DNA of 64,000 nt, from contig NZ_JAXMOH010000002.1 of assembly GCF_034670005.1 (NCBI RefSeq), forward strand, positions 62,001 through 126,000, written 5' to 3'. The stretch comes from Thalassobius sp034670005 (lineage in GTDB: Bacteria > Pseudomonadota > Alphaproteobacteria > Rhodobacterales > Rhodobacteraceae). This document shows positions 45,515 through 53,514 of the stretch, one piece after another (positions within the stretch are counted from its first letter, which is position 1; every line of letters begins with the position of its first letter). A model generated the notes under the pieces. That model was not told the DNA's origin. It did no database searches and worked only from the letters and a program-made list of their open reading frames with translations. The translations under genes were made by a program, and so were the position numbers.

Positions 45515-45958
45515 ATGAGAGGCTTGAAAAAGAAACGTCGTATTCAGGTGATTGCGGTGGCAGTTTTCGCTTTGGCGCTGTCCACTGGTTTAATCGGCTA
45601 TGCCATGCGTGACGGCATCAATTTTTTCCGCTCTCCTTCGCAGGTTATGGCTGAACCTCCGGGGCCCGATGAAACCTTTCGCATTGGCGGGTTGGTCGAA
45701 GACGGCAGCCTGCAGCGCGGACAGGGGGAAACCATCCGCTTCAATGTCACCGATGGTGGCGCGTCAGTGCCCGTCGTCTTTACCGGTGTTTTGCCTGATC
45801 TCTTTGACGAAAACCAAGGCATGATCGGCACCGGCAAATACGTCGGCGGCGTTTTTGAAGCCTCTGAAATCCTTGCCAAACATGACGAAAGCTACATGCC
45901 CAAGGAAGTCGTGGACGCGCTGAAAGAACAGGGCGTCTATAAAGACCCAGAAAGCTGA
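45515..45958 (+). CDS. ccmE: Cytochrome c maturation heme chaperone CcmE
   Basis: 147 residues. Basic N-terminus (RGLKKKRRIQ) and a signal-anchor helix (VIAVAVFALALSTGLIGYAM), then the periplasmic OB-fold with RIGGLVEDGSLQRG and the heme-binding His in the motif ASEILAKHDESYMPKE. It carries heme covalently to the CcmF/CcmH lyase. ccmF and ccmH lie 1.4 kb downstream with two lysis genes between. ATG follows GAGGAGCAAGCGC. Confidence 0.95.
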   Translation: MRGLKKKRRIQVIAVAVFALALSTGLIGYAMRDGINFFRSPSQVMAEPPGPDETFRIGGLVEDGSLQRGQGETIRFNVTDGGASVPVVFTGVLPDLFDENQGMIGTGKYVGGVFEASEILAKHDESYMPKEVVDALKEQGVYKDPES

Positions 45959-45993
45959 GCTGAGCAGGATCGGTACGGTCGTTTTTCCAGTCG

Positions 45994-46007
45994 TTAACGG
46001 TTTAACC
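45994..46007 (+). promoter_or_regulatory. Paired TTAAC half-sites upstream of the endolysin
   Basis: ttaacggtttaacc contains two TTAAC elements in the same orientation with four bases between the TTAA cores, 38 bases before the endolysin ATG. CtrA in this order binds TTAA-type sites and controls GTA genes in relatives, but spacing here is not the canonical seven, so this is tentative. Confidence 0.3.
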
Positions 46008-46044
46008 CCAGCCTGATCCCGCAACAGGCAAAGCGGGGTTCTTC

Positions 46045-46656
46045 ATGCTGGATGTCAGGCGAATCGCCCAAGCGATCATCGCGCGAGAAGGCGGGTATGT
46101 GAACGATCCCGACGACCCGGGCGGTGCGACCAATCACGGCGTCACGCTTCGCACGATGCGGCGGCTCGGGTTGGATTTGGACCGTGACGGAGATGTGGAT
46201 GCGGACGATGTGCGCCGGTTGAGCCGGGCACAGGCGCAGAACATTTTCCTGACAAACTATTTCAAACGACCGAAAATCGACCAGTTGCCTGAACAACTGC
46301 AAGCCAGCGTTTTCGACATGTATGTCAATTCCGGAGCCAATGCGGTGAAGATTCTCCAACGCCTGTTGCGCCAAATGGGCCATGATGTGAGCGTCGACGG
46401 GGTGATCGGTCCGCAAACCGCAGGTGCGGCTCAAACGGCGGCATTGTCTGCGCCGGATCTTCTGACCGATGCCTATGGTATAGCCCGGCGCAATTATTAC
46501 TTCCGCCTGGCCGATGCCCGTCCTGCCAGCCGCAAATACGCCCGCTCCCGATCTGGAGGCAAAGGCGGCTGGATCAAACGAGCCGAAGAATTCATTTCGC
46601 CGCGCTATCATCTCAGCTCGACGGAGTTCCTGGAAAGGGTAAATAAATGGGGCTAA
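46045..46656 (+). CDS. GTA-type endolysin, GH108 N-acetylmuramidase with PG-binding domain
   Basis: 203 residues. Glycoside hydrolase 108 core IIAREGGYVNDPDDPGGATN with catalytic E15, HGVTLRTMRRLG, then an insert (residues 44-55, DLDRDGDVDADD) that fits an EF-hand Ca2+ loop, then FDMYVNSGANAVKILQRLL and a PG_binding_3 domain (VSVDGVIGPQTAGAAQ, GIARRNYYFRLAD). It lacks a signal peptide, so release through the adjacent holin is expected. This endolysin plus 3-helix holin pair corresponds to the lysis module that releases gene transfer agent particles in Rhodobacter capsulatus. Overlaps the holin by ten bases. Confidence 0.9.
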   Translation: MLDVRRIAQAIIAREGGYVNDPDDPGGATNHGVTLRTMRRLGLDLDRDGDVDADDVRRLSRAQAQNIFLTNYFKRPKIDQLPEQLQASVFDMYVNSGANAVKILQRLLRQMGHDVSVDGVIGPQTAGAAQTAALSAPDLLTDAYGIARRNYYFRLADARPASRKYARSRSGGKGGWIKRAEEFISPRYHLSSTEFLERVNKWG

Positions 46657-47204
46657 TGCGGCAGATTCTGAACTTGTTGTTTGGGTCGGGACAACACGAA
46701 TTTCGAAAAACGGTGGAGGTTTTTCGTGAAAACGCTGAAGCCGGTGCAATCCGCGCAGCAGAAGGACAGGCGGCATCGTTAGGCCAATTCGCTCAGGAAT
46801 TCTATGCACCAGAGCGCGGACGATTTGACCGGCTGATGGATGCCATCAACCGGTTCCCGCGTCCGGCGATGGCGCTTGGAACGCTGGGATTGTTTTGCGC
46901 TGCAATGATCAACCCGGTCTGGTTCGCCAGTCGGATGCAGGGAATCGCGCTGGTACCGGAACCGCTATGGTGGTTGCTGGGCGCGATCGTGTCGTTCTAC
47001 TTTGGGGCCCGGCATCAAACCAAAGGGCAGGAATTCCAGACCAGGATGTCTCAGGCAATCGCGCGCATGCCGCAAACGAAGAAAAAAAATGCTGCCCCCG
47101 ATAGAGAGGCAAATGCGGATACCGGGCACGACGCAGACTTGACACTGGAGGCGATAGTCCCAGAACGCAATCCCGCGCTGGAGGATTGGCGAGAGTACAA
47201 GTAG
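46647..47204 (+). CDS. Holin of the GTA release type (3TM holin)
   Basis: 185 residues. N-terminal amphipathic part (GLMRQILNLLFGSGQHEFRKTVEVFREN), then AINRFPRPAMALGTLGLF and membrane segments (about 73-90 and 105-120; PLWWLLGAIVSFYFGARHQ), and a long charged tail. This is the pattern of the gene-transfer-agent holin family. It would form inner-membrane lesions that let the GH108 enzyme reach peptidoglycan. Overlaps the endolysin, has GGAAAGGG upstream. Confidence 0.88.
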   Translation: MGLMRQILNLLFGSGQHEFRKTVEVFRENAEAGAIRAAEGQAASLGQFAQEFYAPERGRFDRLMDAINRFPRPAMALGTLGLFCAAMINPVWFASRMQGIALVPEPLWWLLGAIVSFYFGARHQTKGQEFQTRMSQAIARMPQTKKKNAAPDREANADTGHDADLTLEAIVPERNPALEDWREYK

Positions 47205-47326
47205 CGTTTCGGCAATGTGATCCGGACCGTGGGTTTCTTTTCCCAAACATTATCCCGCGACAATGTGAACACCTGGCATAGGCGAATTCCATTGGCCCCA
47301 CTCGGTCAAAGCTCTATAACTGAGGC

Positions 47327-49294
47327 ATGATTACAGAGCTCGGTCACTTCGCCCTCATCCTAGCCTTTCTTGTCGCCTGCATTCAGGCCACTGTACCGTT
47401 GATCGGCGCACATAAACGCTGGCCCGGCTGGATGGCCGTCGCTGAACCTGCTGCGAACGCTCAGTTTTTACTAGTCGCCTTTTCCTTTGCTGCGTTGATG
47501 CACGCTTTCGTCACTTCGGATTTTTCCGTGCGTCTGGTGGTGCTAAATTCCCATTCGCTGAAACCGATGCTGTATAAAATCTCTGGTGTCTGGGGCAATC
47601 ACGAAGGATCGATGCTGCTTTGGGTGCTGATCCTGTCGCTGTTTGGTGCCTCGGCCGCATGGTTCGGCGGCGCCTTGCCGCCAACGCTGAAAGCGCGGGT
47701 TTTGGCAGTTCAGTCGGCAATCGGCGTTGCTTTTTACGGCTTCATCCTGTTCACCTCCAACCCCTTTTTACGGGTTGCTGTGCCGCCCTTTGACGGCGAA
47801 GATCTGAACCCGTTGCTTCAGGATCCCGGCCTCGCATTTCATCCACCGTTTCTCTATCTTGGTTATGTCGGGCTTTCGATGGCGTTTTCCTTTGCCGTCG
47901 CGGCCCTGATCGAAGGCCGTGTCGACGCCGCCTGGGGCCGCTGGGTGCGGCCGTGGACCTTGGCGGCGTGGATTTTCCTGACCATCGGGATTGGGCTGGG
48001 ATCATGGTGGGCCTATTACGAATTGGGCTGGGGTGGGTTCTGGTTCTGGGATCCGGTTGAAAACGCGTCTTTCATGCCCTGGTTGCTCGCGGTGGCGCTG
48101 CTGCATTCCTCTATCGTGGTGGAAAAACGCGAAAGCCTGAAAAGCTGGACCATCCTGCTGGCAATCATGGCCTTTGGGTTTTCGCTGATCGGGACCTTCA
48201 TTGTGCGCTCTGGCGTGATCACTTCCGTACATGCCTTTGCCAATGACCCCGAACGCGGGGTGTTCATCTTGGCCATTCTTGCTCTCTTCATGGGGGGCGC
48301 ACTGACACTTTACGCTGCGCGCGCCGGCGCAATGGAAGCCAAGGGCGCCTTTTCCATGGTCAGCCGCGAAAGCGGGCTGGTGTTGAACAACCTGCTTCTG
48401 GCGGTCGCGGCCTTTGTCGTCTTTATCGGAACGATCTGGCCGCTGGTAGCTGAATTGACCTTTGGGCGCAAACTGTCGGTCGGGGCACCGTTTTTCAACA
48501 TGGCCTTTACCCCGTTCATGGTGGTTCTGGGGCTGGTTTTGCCGGTGGGCGCGATGCTGCCTTGGAAACGGGCGTCTCTCACCCGAACGTTCAAGGCACT
48601 TGTACCCGCATTTGTGCTTGCACTCTCACTGGCCTGCCTTGCCTGGGCGGTGCAATCGGGGCGCAGTATGCTTGGACCGATTGGTCTGTTCCTTGGCAGT
48701 TGGTTGATCTTTGGGTCCGCCATTGATCTGTGGAGCCGCACCGGGCGATCCCGGCAAATCTCGCGCCTGCTACGACTGCCCCGCGCTGACTGGGGTAAAT
48801 CGGTCGCGCATGCGGGTCTGGGTATCACGATGTTGGGTATTTCCGGGCTGATGGCTTGGGAAGCAGAAGATATTCGTGTTGTTCAGATCGGTGAACCCTT
48901 CGATATCGCAGGCTATACGTTGGTGCTGGACAAGGTCGAAGACGTGCGCGGGCCGAACTACTTTTCGACCATGGGAACCGTGCGATTGTCCAAAGACGGC
49001 AAACCGATTTCAACGATGTATCCGGAAAAGAGAAATTATCCTGTCGCCAAGATGCCCACCACAGAAGCCGCGATCAACAGTGGGTTCCTGCGTGACATCT
49101 ACGTGGTGATCGGCGATCCGCAAGACGGCGGTGGTTGGGCTGTGCGAAGTTATTACAAACCGCTGGCGAACTGGATCTGGGGTGGGGCAATCATGATGGC
49201 GATTGGCGGATTGCTAAGCCTGTCTGACCGGCGCTACCGCGTGGCCGCAGGGGCGCGTAAAACCCGTGTCGCCGCCGGAGTACCCGCAGAATGA
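47327..49294 (+). CDS. ccmF: Cytochrome c-type biogenesis protein CcmF
   Basis: Heme lyase component that attaches heme to apocytochrome c in the periplasm. 655 residues with about 14-15 hydrophobic segments. YKISGVWGNHEGSMLLWVLI, LQDPGLAFHPPFLYLGYVG, the WWD-type motif WAYYELGWGGFWFWDPVENASFMPWL (given here as family pattern across 48010-48080), and SVHAFANDPERGVFIL are visible, along with conserved His residues. Ends inside ccmH start (ATGA overlap). Confidence 0.96.
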   Translation: MITELGHFALILAFLVACIQATVPLIGAHKRWPGWMAVAEPAANAQFLLVAFSFAALMHAFVTSDFSVRLVVLNSHSLKPMLYKISGVWGNHEGSMLLWVLILSLFGASAAWFGGALPPTLKARVLAVQSAIGVAFYGFILFTSNPFLRVAVPPFDGEDLNPLLQDPGLAFHPPFLYLGYVGLSMAFSFAVAALIEGRVDAAWGRWVRPWTLAAWIFLTIGIGLGSWWAYYELGWGGFWFWDPVENASFMPWLLAVALLHSSIVVEKRESLKSWTILLAIMAFGFSLIGTFIVRSGVITSVHAFANDPERGVFILAILALFMGGALTLYAARAGAMEAKGAFSMVSRESGLVLNNLLLAVAAFVVFIGTIWPLVAELTFGRKLSVGAPFFNMAFTPFMVVLGLVLPVGAMLPWKRASLTRTFKALVPAFVLALSLACLAWAVQSGRSMLGPIGLFLGSWLIFGSAIDLWSRTGRSRQISRLLRLPRADWGKSVAHAGLGITMLGISGLMAWEAEDIRVVQIGEPFDIAGYTLVLDKVEDVRGPNYFSTMGTVRLSKDGKPISTMYPEKRNYPVAKMPTTEAAINSGFLRDIYVVIGDPQDGGGWAVRSYYKPLANWIWGGAIMMAIGGLLSLSDRRYRVAAGARKTRVAAGVPAE

Positions 49295-49743
49295 AACGGC
49301 TGGCTCTTGCTCTTTGCTTGATCGCAGCGCCTGTTTGGGCGGTGCAGCCCGACGAAATCCTGAACGACCCGGCTTTGGAGGCGCGTGCACGCGACATTTC
49401 AAAGGAATTACGCTGCCTGGTCTGTCGCAACGAGAATATCGACGATTCTCATGCTGAACTTGCGCGCGACCTGCGCTTGTTGGTGCGCGAACGGCTGACG
49501 GCAGGTGATAGCGATGTCGAAGTCGTAAACTATATTGTCGACCGCTATGGCGAATATGTGCTGCTTAACCCGACCGCACGCGGCGCCAATTGGTTGCTTT
49601 GGGCGGCAGGGCCGATGATGTTGATTGCCGGGATGGGGCTTGGTTTGGGTTATCTGCGCCGCCGACAATCCGCGCCGGAACAAAAGCTTGAAGCGTTGAG
49701 CGAAGCGGAAAAGACGCGGCTGGCCGAAATTATGGACGACTGA
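49291..49743 (+). CDS. ccmH: Cytochrome c maturation protein CcmH
   Basis: 150 residues. Signal peptide (KRLALALCLIAAPVWA), then the thioredoxin-like LRCLVCRNENIDDSHAELARDLR with C42 and C45, which reduces apocytochrome CXXCH thiols, and a C-terminal membrane anchor (WLLWAAGPMMLIAGMGLGLGYL). Short form without the TPR domain (CcmI would supply it). Overlaps ccmF by four bases. Confidence 0.95.
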   Translation: MKRLALALCLIAAPVWAVQPDEILNDPALEARARDISKELRCLVCRNENIDDSHAELARDLRLLVRERLTAGDSDVEVVNYIVDRYGEYVLLNPTARGANWLLWAAGPMMLIAGMGLGLGYLRRRQSAPEQKLEALSEAEKTRLAEIMDD

Positions 49744-49809
49744 CTCTAGTTAGGGTTTTAGCCTACCACGCGGTCGGTTATATTCTGGCCAACAGAGGAG
49801 GCATGCCCC

Positions 49810-50583
49810 ATGTATGAAACAATTACCCTTGCCATTGAAGACGATATCGCGGTTCTGACGCTTAACCGTGCTGACAAGATGAACGCTCTTAACACGCTGA
49901 TGCGGGCAGAAATCGCTGATGCGGCGCGCGAAGCTGCCAAGAGCGCACGGGTTCTGGTCCTCACTGGATCGGGCAAAGCATTTTGTTCCGGTCAGGATCT
50001 GAGCGACCGGGCCAACGCGGCCAATCTGGATCTCGAACGCACCTTGCGCGACGAATACGCGCCGATGCTCAAGGCGATCTACGATTGCCCGATCCCCACA
50101 ATTTGCGCTGTGAACGGTGCCGCAGCAGGGGCAGGGGCCAATTTGGCGCTGGCAGCCGATGTGGTGATCGCCTCTGAAAGCGCCTATTTCCTGCAGGCGT
50201 TCACCCGTATCGGGCTGATCCCGGATGCCGGTGGCACCTACTGGATGACCCGTAACATGGGGATGGCCAAAGCGATGGGGGCTGCGTTGTTTGCCGACAA
50301 GATCAGCGCCCGTCAGGCCGATGACTGGGGGCTGATCTGGGAAGCCGTGCCAGACGCGGAATTCGCGGCGATCTGGAAATCCCGCGCCGCGCATCTGGCC
50401 AAAGGACCGACGCTGGCCTACGCCCACGTTAAAGAAGCGATCCGCGGTAGCTGGGACAACACGCTGGACCGGCAACTGGAGGTCGAGGGGCGCAAGCAAG
50501 GTGCCTGCGGCCAAAGTCGTGATTTCAAGGAAGGGGTTCTGGCCTTTACCGAGAAACGCCCGCCGCATTTCGAGGGACGCTGA
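49810..50583 (+). CDS. Enoyl-CoA hydratase/isomerase, PaaG-like
   Basis: 257 residues, crotonase fold. VLVLTGSGKAFCSGQDLSDR (oxyanion hole), AVNGAAAGAGANLALAAD, and RIGLIPDAGGTYWMTRNMGMAKAMGAAL. The combination FCSGQDL and LIPDAGG is typical of PaaG, the epoxyphenylacetyl-CoA isomerase of phenylacetate breakdown, but other paa genes are absent here, so a general enoyl-CoA role is possible. Stand-alone gene with a strong bidirectional terminator behind it. Confidence 0.85.
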   Translation: MYETITLAIEDDIAVLTLNRADKMNALNTLMRAEIADAAREAAKSARVLVLTGSGKAFCSGQDLSDRANAANLDLERTLRDEYAPMLKAIYDCPIPTICAVNGAAAGAGANLALAADVVIASESAYFLQAFTRIGLIPDAGGTYWMTRNMGMAKAMGAALFADKISARQADDWGLIWEAVPDAEFAAIWKSRAAHLAKGPTLAYAHVKEAIRGSWDNTLDRQLEVEGRKQGACGQSRDFKEGVLAFTEKRPPHFEGR

Positions 50584-50620
50584 GGTCTGCTGCAAACCGC
50601 AGCTGGTTCACAAACTAAAA

Positions 50621-50652
50621 CACCCCGGCAATTTCTTGCCGGGGTGTTTTTT
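50621..50652. terminator. Bidirectional terminator between the PaaG-like gene and gltA
   Basis: Eleven-base perfect stem caccccggcaa/ttgccggggtg with a tttc loop. Six T follow on the plus strand, and TTTTAGTTTG on the minus strand after gltA. Confidence 0.85.
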
Positions 50653-50671
50653 ATGCCAAAAGAAGAAACGC

Positions 50672-51967
50672 TTAGCGGTCTTCGACATCTACATAATCGC
50701 GCTGGGTTTCACCCAGGTAAAGCTGCCGCGGACGACCGATCTTGTTTTGCGGATCGGCGATCATTTCTTTCCACTGGCTGACCCAGCCAACGGTGCGCGA
50801 CAGAGCGAAGATCGGGGTGAACATTGAAGTTGGGAAGCCCATCGCTTCGAGGATGATACCCGAATAGAAGTCCACGTTCGGGAACAGCTTCTTTTCCTTG
50901 AAATACGGATCGTTCAGCGCGATCTTTTCCAGTTCCTTGGCGACCTGCAGCAACGGGTTGTCTTCGATGCCCAGCAGTTCCAGAACTTCGTCGGCCGATT
51001 GCTTCATCACGGTCGCACGCGGGTCGATGTTTTTGTAGACGCGGTGGCCAAATCCCATCAGGCGGAAAGGATCATTCTTATCCTTGGCCCGTTCGATGAA
51101 TTCGGGGATCCGGTCGGGGGTGCCGATTTCGCGCAGCATTTCCAGGCAGGCCTGGTTGGCGCCACCATGAGCGGGCCCCCACAGGCAGGCGATGCCAGCA
51201 GCGATACAAGCGAACGGGTTGGCTCCCGAGGACGAGGCCAGACGCACAGTCGAGGTCGACGCGTTCTGTTCATGGTCGGCATGCAGGGTGAAAATCCGGT
51301 CCATCGCGCGGCTCAGGATCGGGTTCACGTGATATTCCTCTGCAGGAACGCTGAAGCACATGTGCAGGAAATTCGCTGCGTAATCCAGATCGTTGCGCGG
51401 ATAAACGAAGGGCTGACCGATCGAATACTTATACGCCATTGCCGCGATGGTCGGCATTTTGGCAATCAGCCGGTGTGACGCGATTTCACGCTGCCAGGGA
51501 TCGGCGACATCGGTTGAATCATGATAGAAGGCCGACATCGCGCCGACAACGCCCACCATGGTTGCCATCGGATGCGCATCGCGGCGGAACCCGCGGAAGA
51601 AATTGTGCATCTGCTCATGGATCATGGTGTGGCGGGTGATGGTGGTTTCGAATATTTCCAGCTCACCTGCTGTCGGCAGTTCTCCGTAAAGCAGCAAATA
51701 GCAGACTTCCAGATAATGCGATTTGGATGCCAGCTGACCGATCGGATAACCGCGATGCAACAGAACGCCTTCATCACCATCGATATAGGTGATGGTGCTG
51801 TCGCAGGAGGCCGTCGAGGTAAAGCCGGGGTCATACGTAAAAACGTGACCCTGAGCGTAGAGCTTACGGATGTCGATTACATCGGGGCCCTCGGTCGGGG
51901 TAAACATGGGCAATTCAAGCGTCTTGCCGTCAAAACTCAACGTTGCGGTTTTGGTGGATTCAGTCAT
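50672..51967 (-). CDS. gltA: Citrate synthase
   Basis: Condenses acetyl-CoA and oxaloacetate at the start of the TCA cycle. 431 residues, the hexameric bacterial type I form. GEGVLLHRGYPIGQLA-like N-terminal part (here GDEGVLLHRGYPIGQLA), FTLHADHEQNASTSTVRLA, WGPAHGGANQACLEM, MGFGHRVYKNIDPRA with active-site His, and DFYSGIILEAMGFP. Start ATG at 51967. Single gene, tail to tail with the PaaG-like gene. Confidence 0.97.
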   Translation of the reverse strand: MTESTKTATLSFDGKTLELPMFTPTEGPDVIDIRKLYAQGHVFTYDPGFTSTASCDSTITYIDGDEGVLLHRGYPIGQLASKSHYLEVCYLLLYGELPTAGELEIFETTITRHTMIHEQMHNFFRGFRRDAHPMATMVGVVGAMSAFYHDSTDVADPWQREIASHRLIAKMPTIAAMAYKYSIGQPFVYPRNDLDYAANFLHMCFSVPAEEYHVNPILSRAMDRIFTLHADHEQNASTSTVRLASSSGANPFACIAAGIACLWGPAHGGANQACLEMLREIGTPDRIPEFIERAKDKNDPFRLMGFGHRVYKNIDPRATVMKQSADEVLELLGIEDNPLLQVAKELEKIALNDPYFKEKKLFPNVDFYSGIILEAMGFPTSMFTPIFALSRTVGWVSQWKEMIADPQNKIGRPRQLYLGETQRDYVDVEDR

Positions 51968-52050
51968 GGTTTTCCCTTCATCACGAAGCCTCTGTGTCGG
52001 ACGACACGGGCATGATTCTTATTCTTTTGCTCTGACTGGCGACTATCCTG

Positions 52051-53451
52051 TCAGGCAGCTGCGTCGGTCAACCGGGCAAGTGTTTCGTCCTGCCCAAGGA
52101 CCAGCATCATATCGAACACGCTTGGAGTTGCCGCACGGCCTGCCAAAGCTGCCCTGAGAGGACCCGCAAGCTTGCCAAACTTCATCTCCCGAGCCTCGGC
52201 AAATTGGTTGGCAACTGTTTCCAGTTCCTCACGCGACCAGCTAGCATTTTGCAAATGCGGCGTCAATTCTTTCAGTATACCACGGGATACATCATCAAGG
52301 TTTTTCGCCGCTTTTTCATCTGGCTGAATCGGGCGGTTTGCCAGAGCAAATTCCGCCTTTTCAATCAGTTGGGGAAAAGTTTTGGCGCGATCTTTTAGAC
52401 AGTACATCGCCTTACGTAGAAGTACTGATTTCGTATCGTCCAGCCTTGGTTGACCAATTGCAGACAGGAATTCCTGTAGTTCATGCAGCAGCGCAGCATC
52501 ATCGGCAGCGGCGATGTGCTGACCACAAAGGTTTTCCAGCTTTTTGAAGTCGAACCGGGCAGGTGATTTTCCAATCCCGCTCAGATCGAACCATTCTTTC
52601 GCCTGTTCGTCGGTAAAGAATTCGTCATCCCCGTGGCTCCACCCCAACCGCGCGAGGTAATTCCGCATGCCTGCCGCCGGATAGCCCATTTTCTGATATT
52701 CATCGACACCCAGAGCCCCATGGCGCTTGGACAGTTTTTTACCATCCGGCCCATGGATCAGAGGAATATGGGCCCAGATTGGCACATCCCACCCCATTGC
52801 ATTATAAATCATCATCTGGCGCGCGGCATTATTCAGGTGATCGTCTCCCCGGATCACATGGGTCACGCCCATATCATGATCATCGACAACAACGGCCAGC
52901 ATATAGACAGGGGTGCCATCGGAACGTAACAGGATCATGTCATCGAGCTGATCGTTGCGAATTGTCACATCGCCCTGCACCTGATCGCGGATCACGGTTT
53001 CACCGTCATGCGGTGCCTTGATCCGCACCACAAACGGTGCATCAGGATGGGTTGCCGGATCGGCATCCCGCCAAGGGCTGTGGAACAATGTCGATTTACC
53101 TTCGGCCCGGGCTGCATCGCGGAAGGCCTGAATTTCTTCCTGCGTGGCGAAGCATTTATAGGCCTTGCCCTCGGCCAGCAACTGTTCGGCCACCGCGGCA
53201 TGGCGCGCGGCGTTTTCGAACTGACTGACGATCTCACCATCGTGATCCAGCCCCAGCCAATTGAGACCTTCTAGGATCGCCTCGGTTGCTTCAGGGGTCG
53301 ACCGTTCCCTGTCGGTATCTTCGATTCGCAGCAGGAACTTGCCGCCGCGGCCGCGGGCGTAGAGCCAGTTGAACAGCGCGGTGCGCGCGCCGCCGATATG
53401 CAGGAAACCGGTGGGCGATGGGGCGAAGCGGGTCACGATCTGTGAAGACAT
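52051..53451 (-). CDS. gltX: Glutamyl-tRNA synthetase
   Basis: 466 residues, class I synthetase. HIGH motif as HIGG at 18-21 in FAPSPTGFLHIGGARTALF, LLRIEDTDRERSTPEA, HVIRGDDHLNNAARQM and the KLSKRHGA signature near residue 248. Relatives often have two GltX copies, so this could be the GluRS or a tRNA-Gln misacylating form; not distinguishable here. Divergent from comEC with 63 bp between. Confidence 0.95.
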   Translation of the reverse strand: MSSQIVTRFAPSPTGFLHIGGARTALFNWLYARGRGGKFLLRIEDTDRERSTPEATEAILEGLNWLGLDHDGEIVSQFENAARHAAVAEQLLAEGKAYKCFATQEEIQAFRDAARAEGKSTLFHSPWRDADPATHPDAPFVVRIKAPHDGETVIRDQVQGDVTIRNDQLDDMILLRSDGTPVYMLAVVVDDHDMGVTHVIRGDDHLNNAARQMMIYNAMGWDVPIWAHIPLIHGPDGKKLSKRHGALGVDEYQKMGYPAAGMRNYLARLGWSHGDDEFFTDEQAKEWFDLSGIGKSPARFDFKKLENLCGQHIAAADDAALLHELQEFLSAIGQPRLDDTKSVLLRKAMYCLKDRAKTFPQLIEKAEFALANRPIQPDEKAAKNLDDVSRGILKELTPHLQNASWSREELETVANQFAEAREMKFGKLAGPLRAALAGRAATPSVFDMMLVLGQDETLARLTDAAA

Positions 53452-53514
53452 GCGGGTTTAACCTTTCGGTAACCAGGAGGGGAGTAGCGTTTTCGTCTGT
53501 CTATCTACCTGCCG

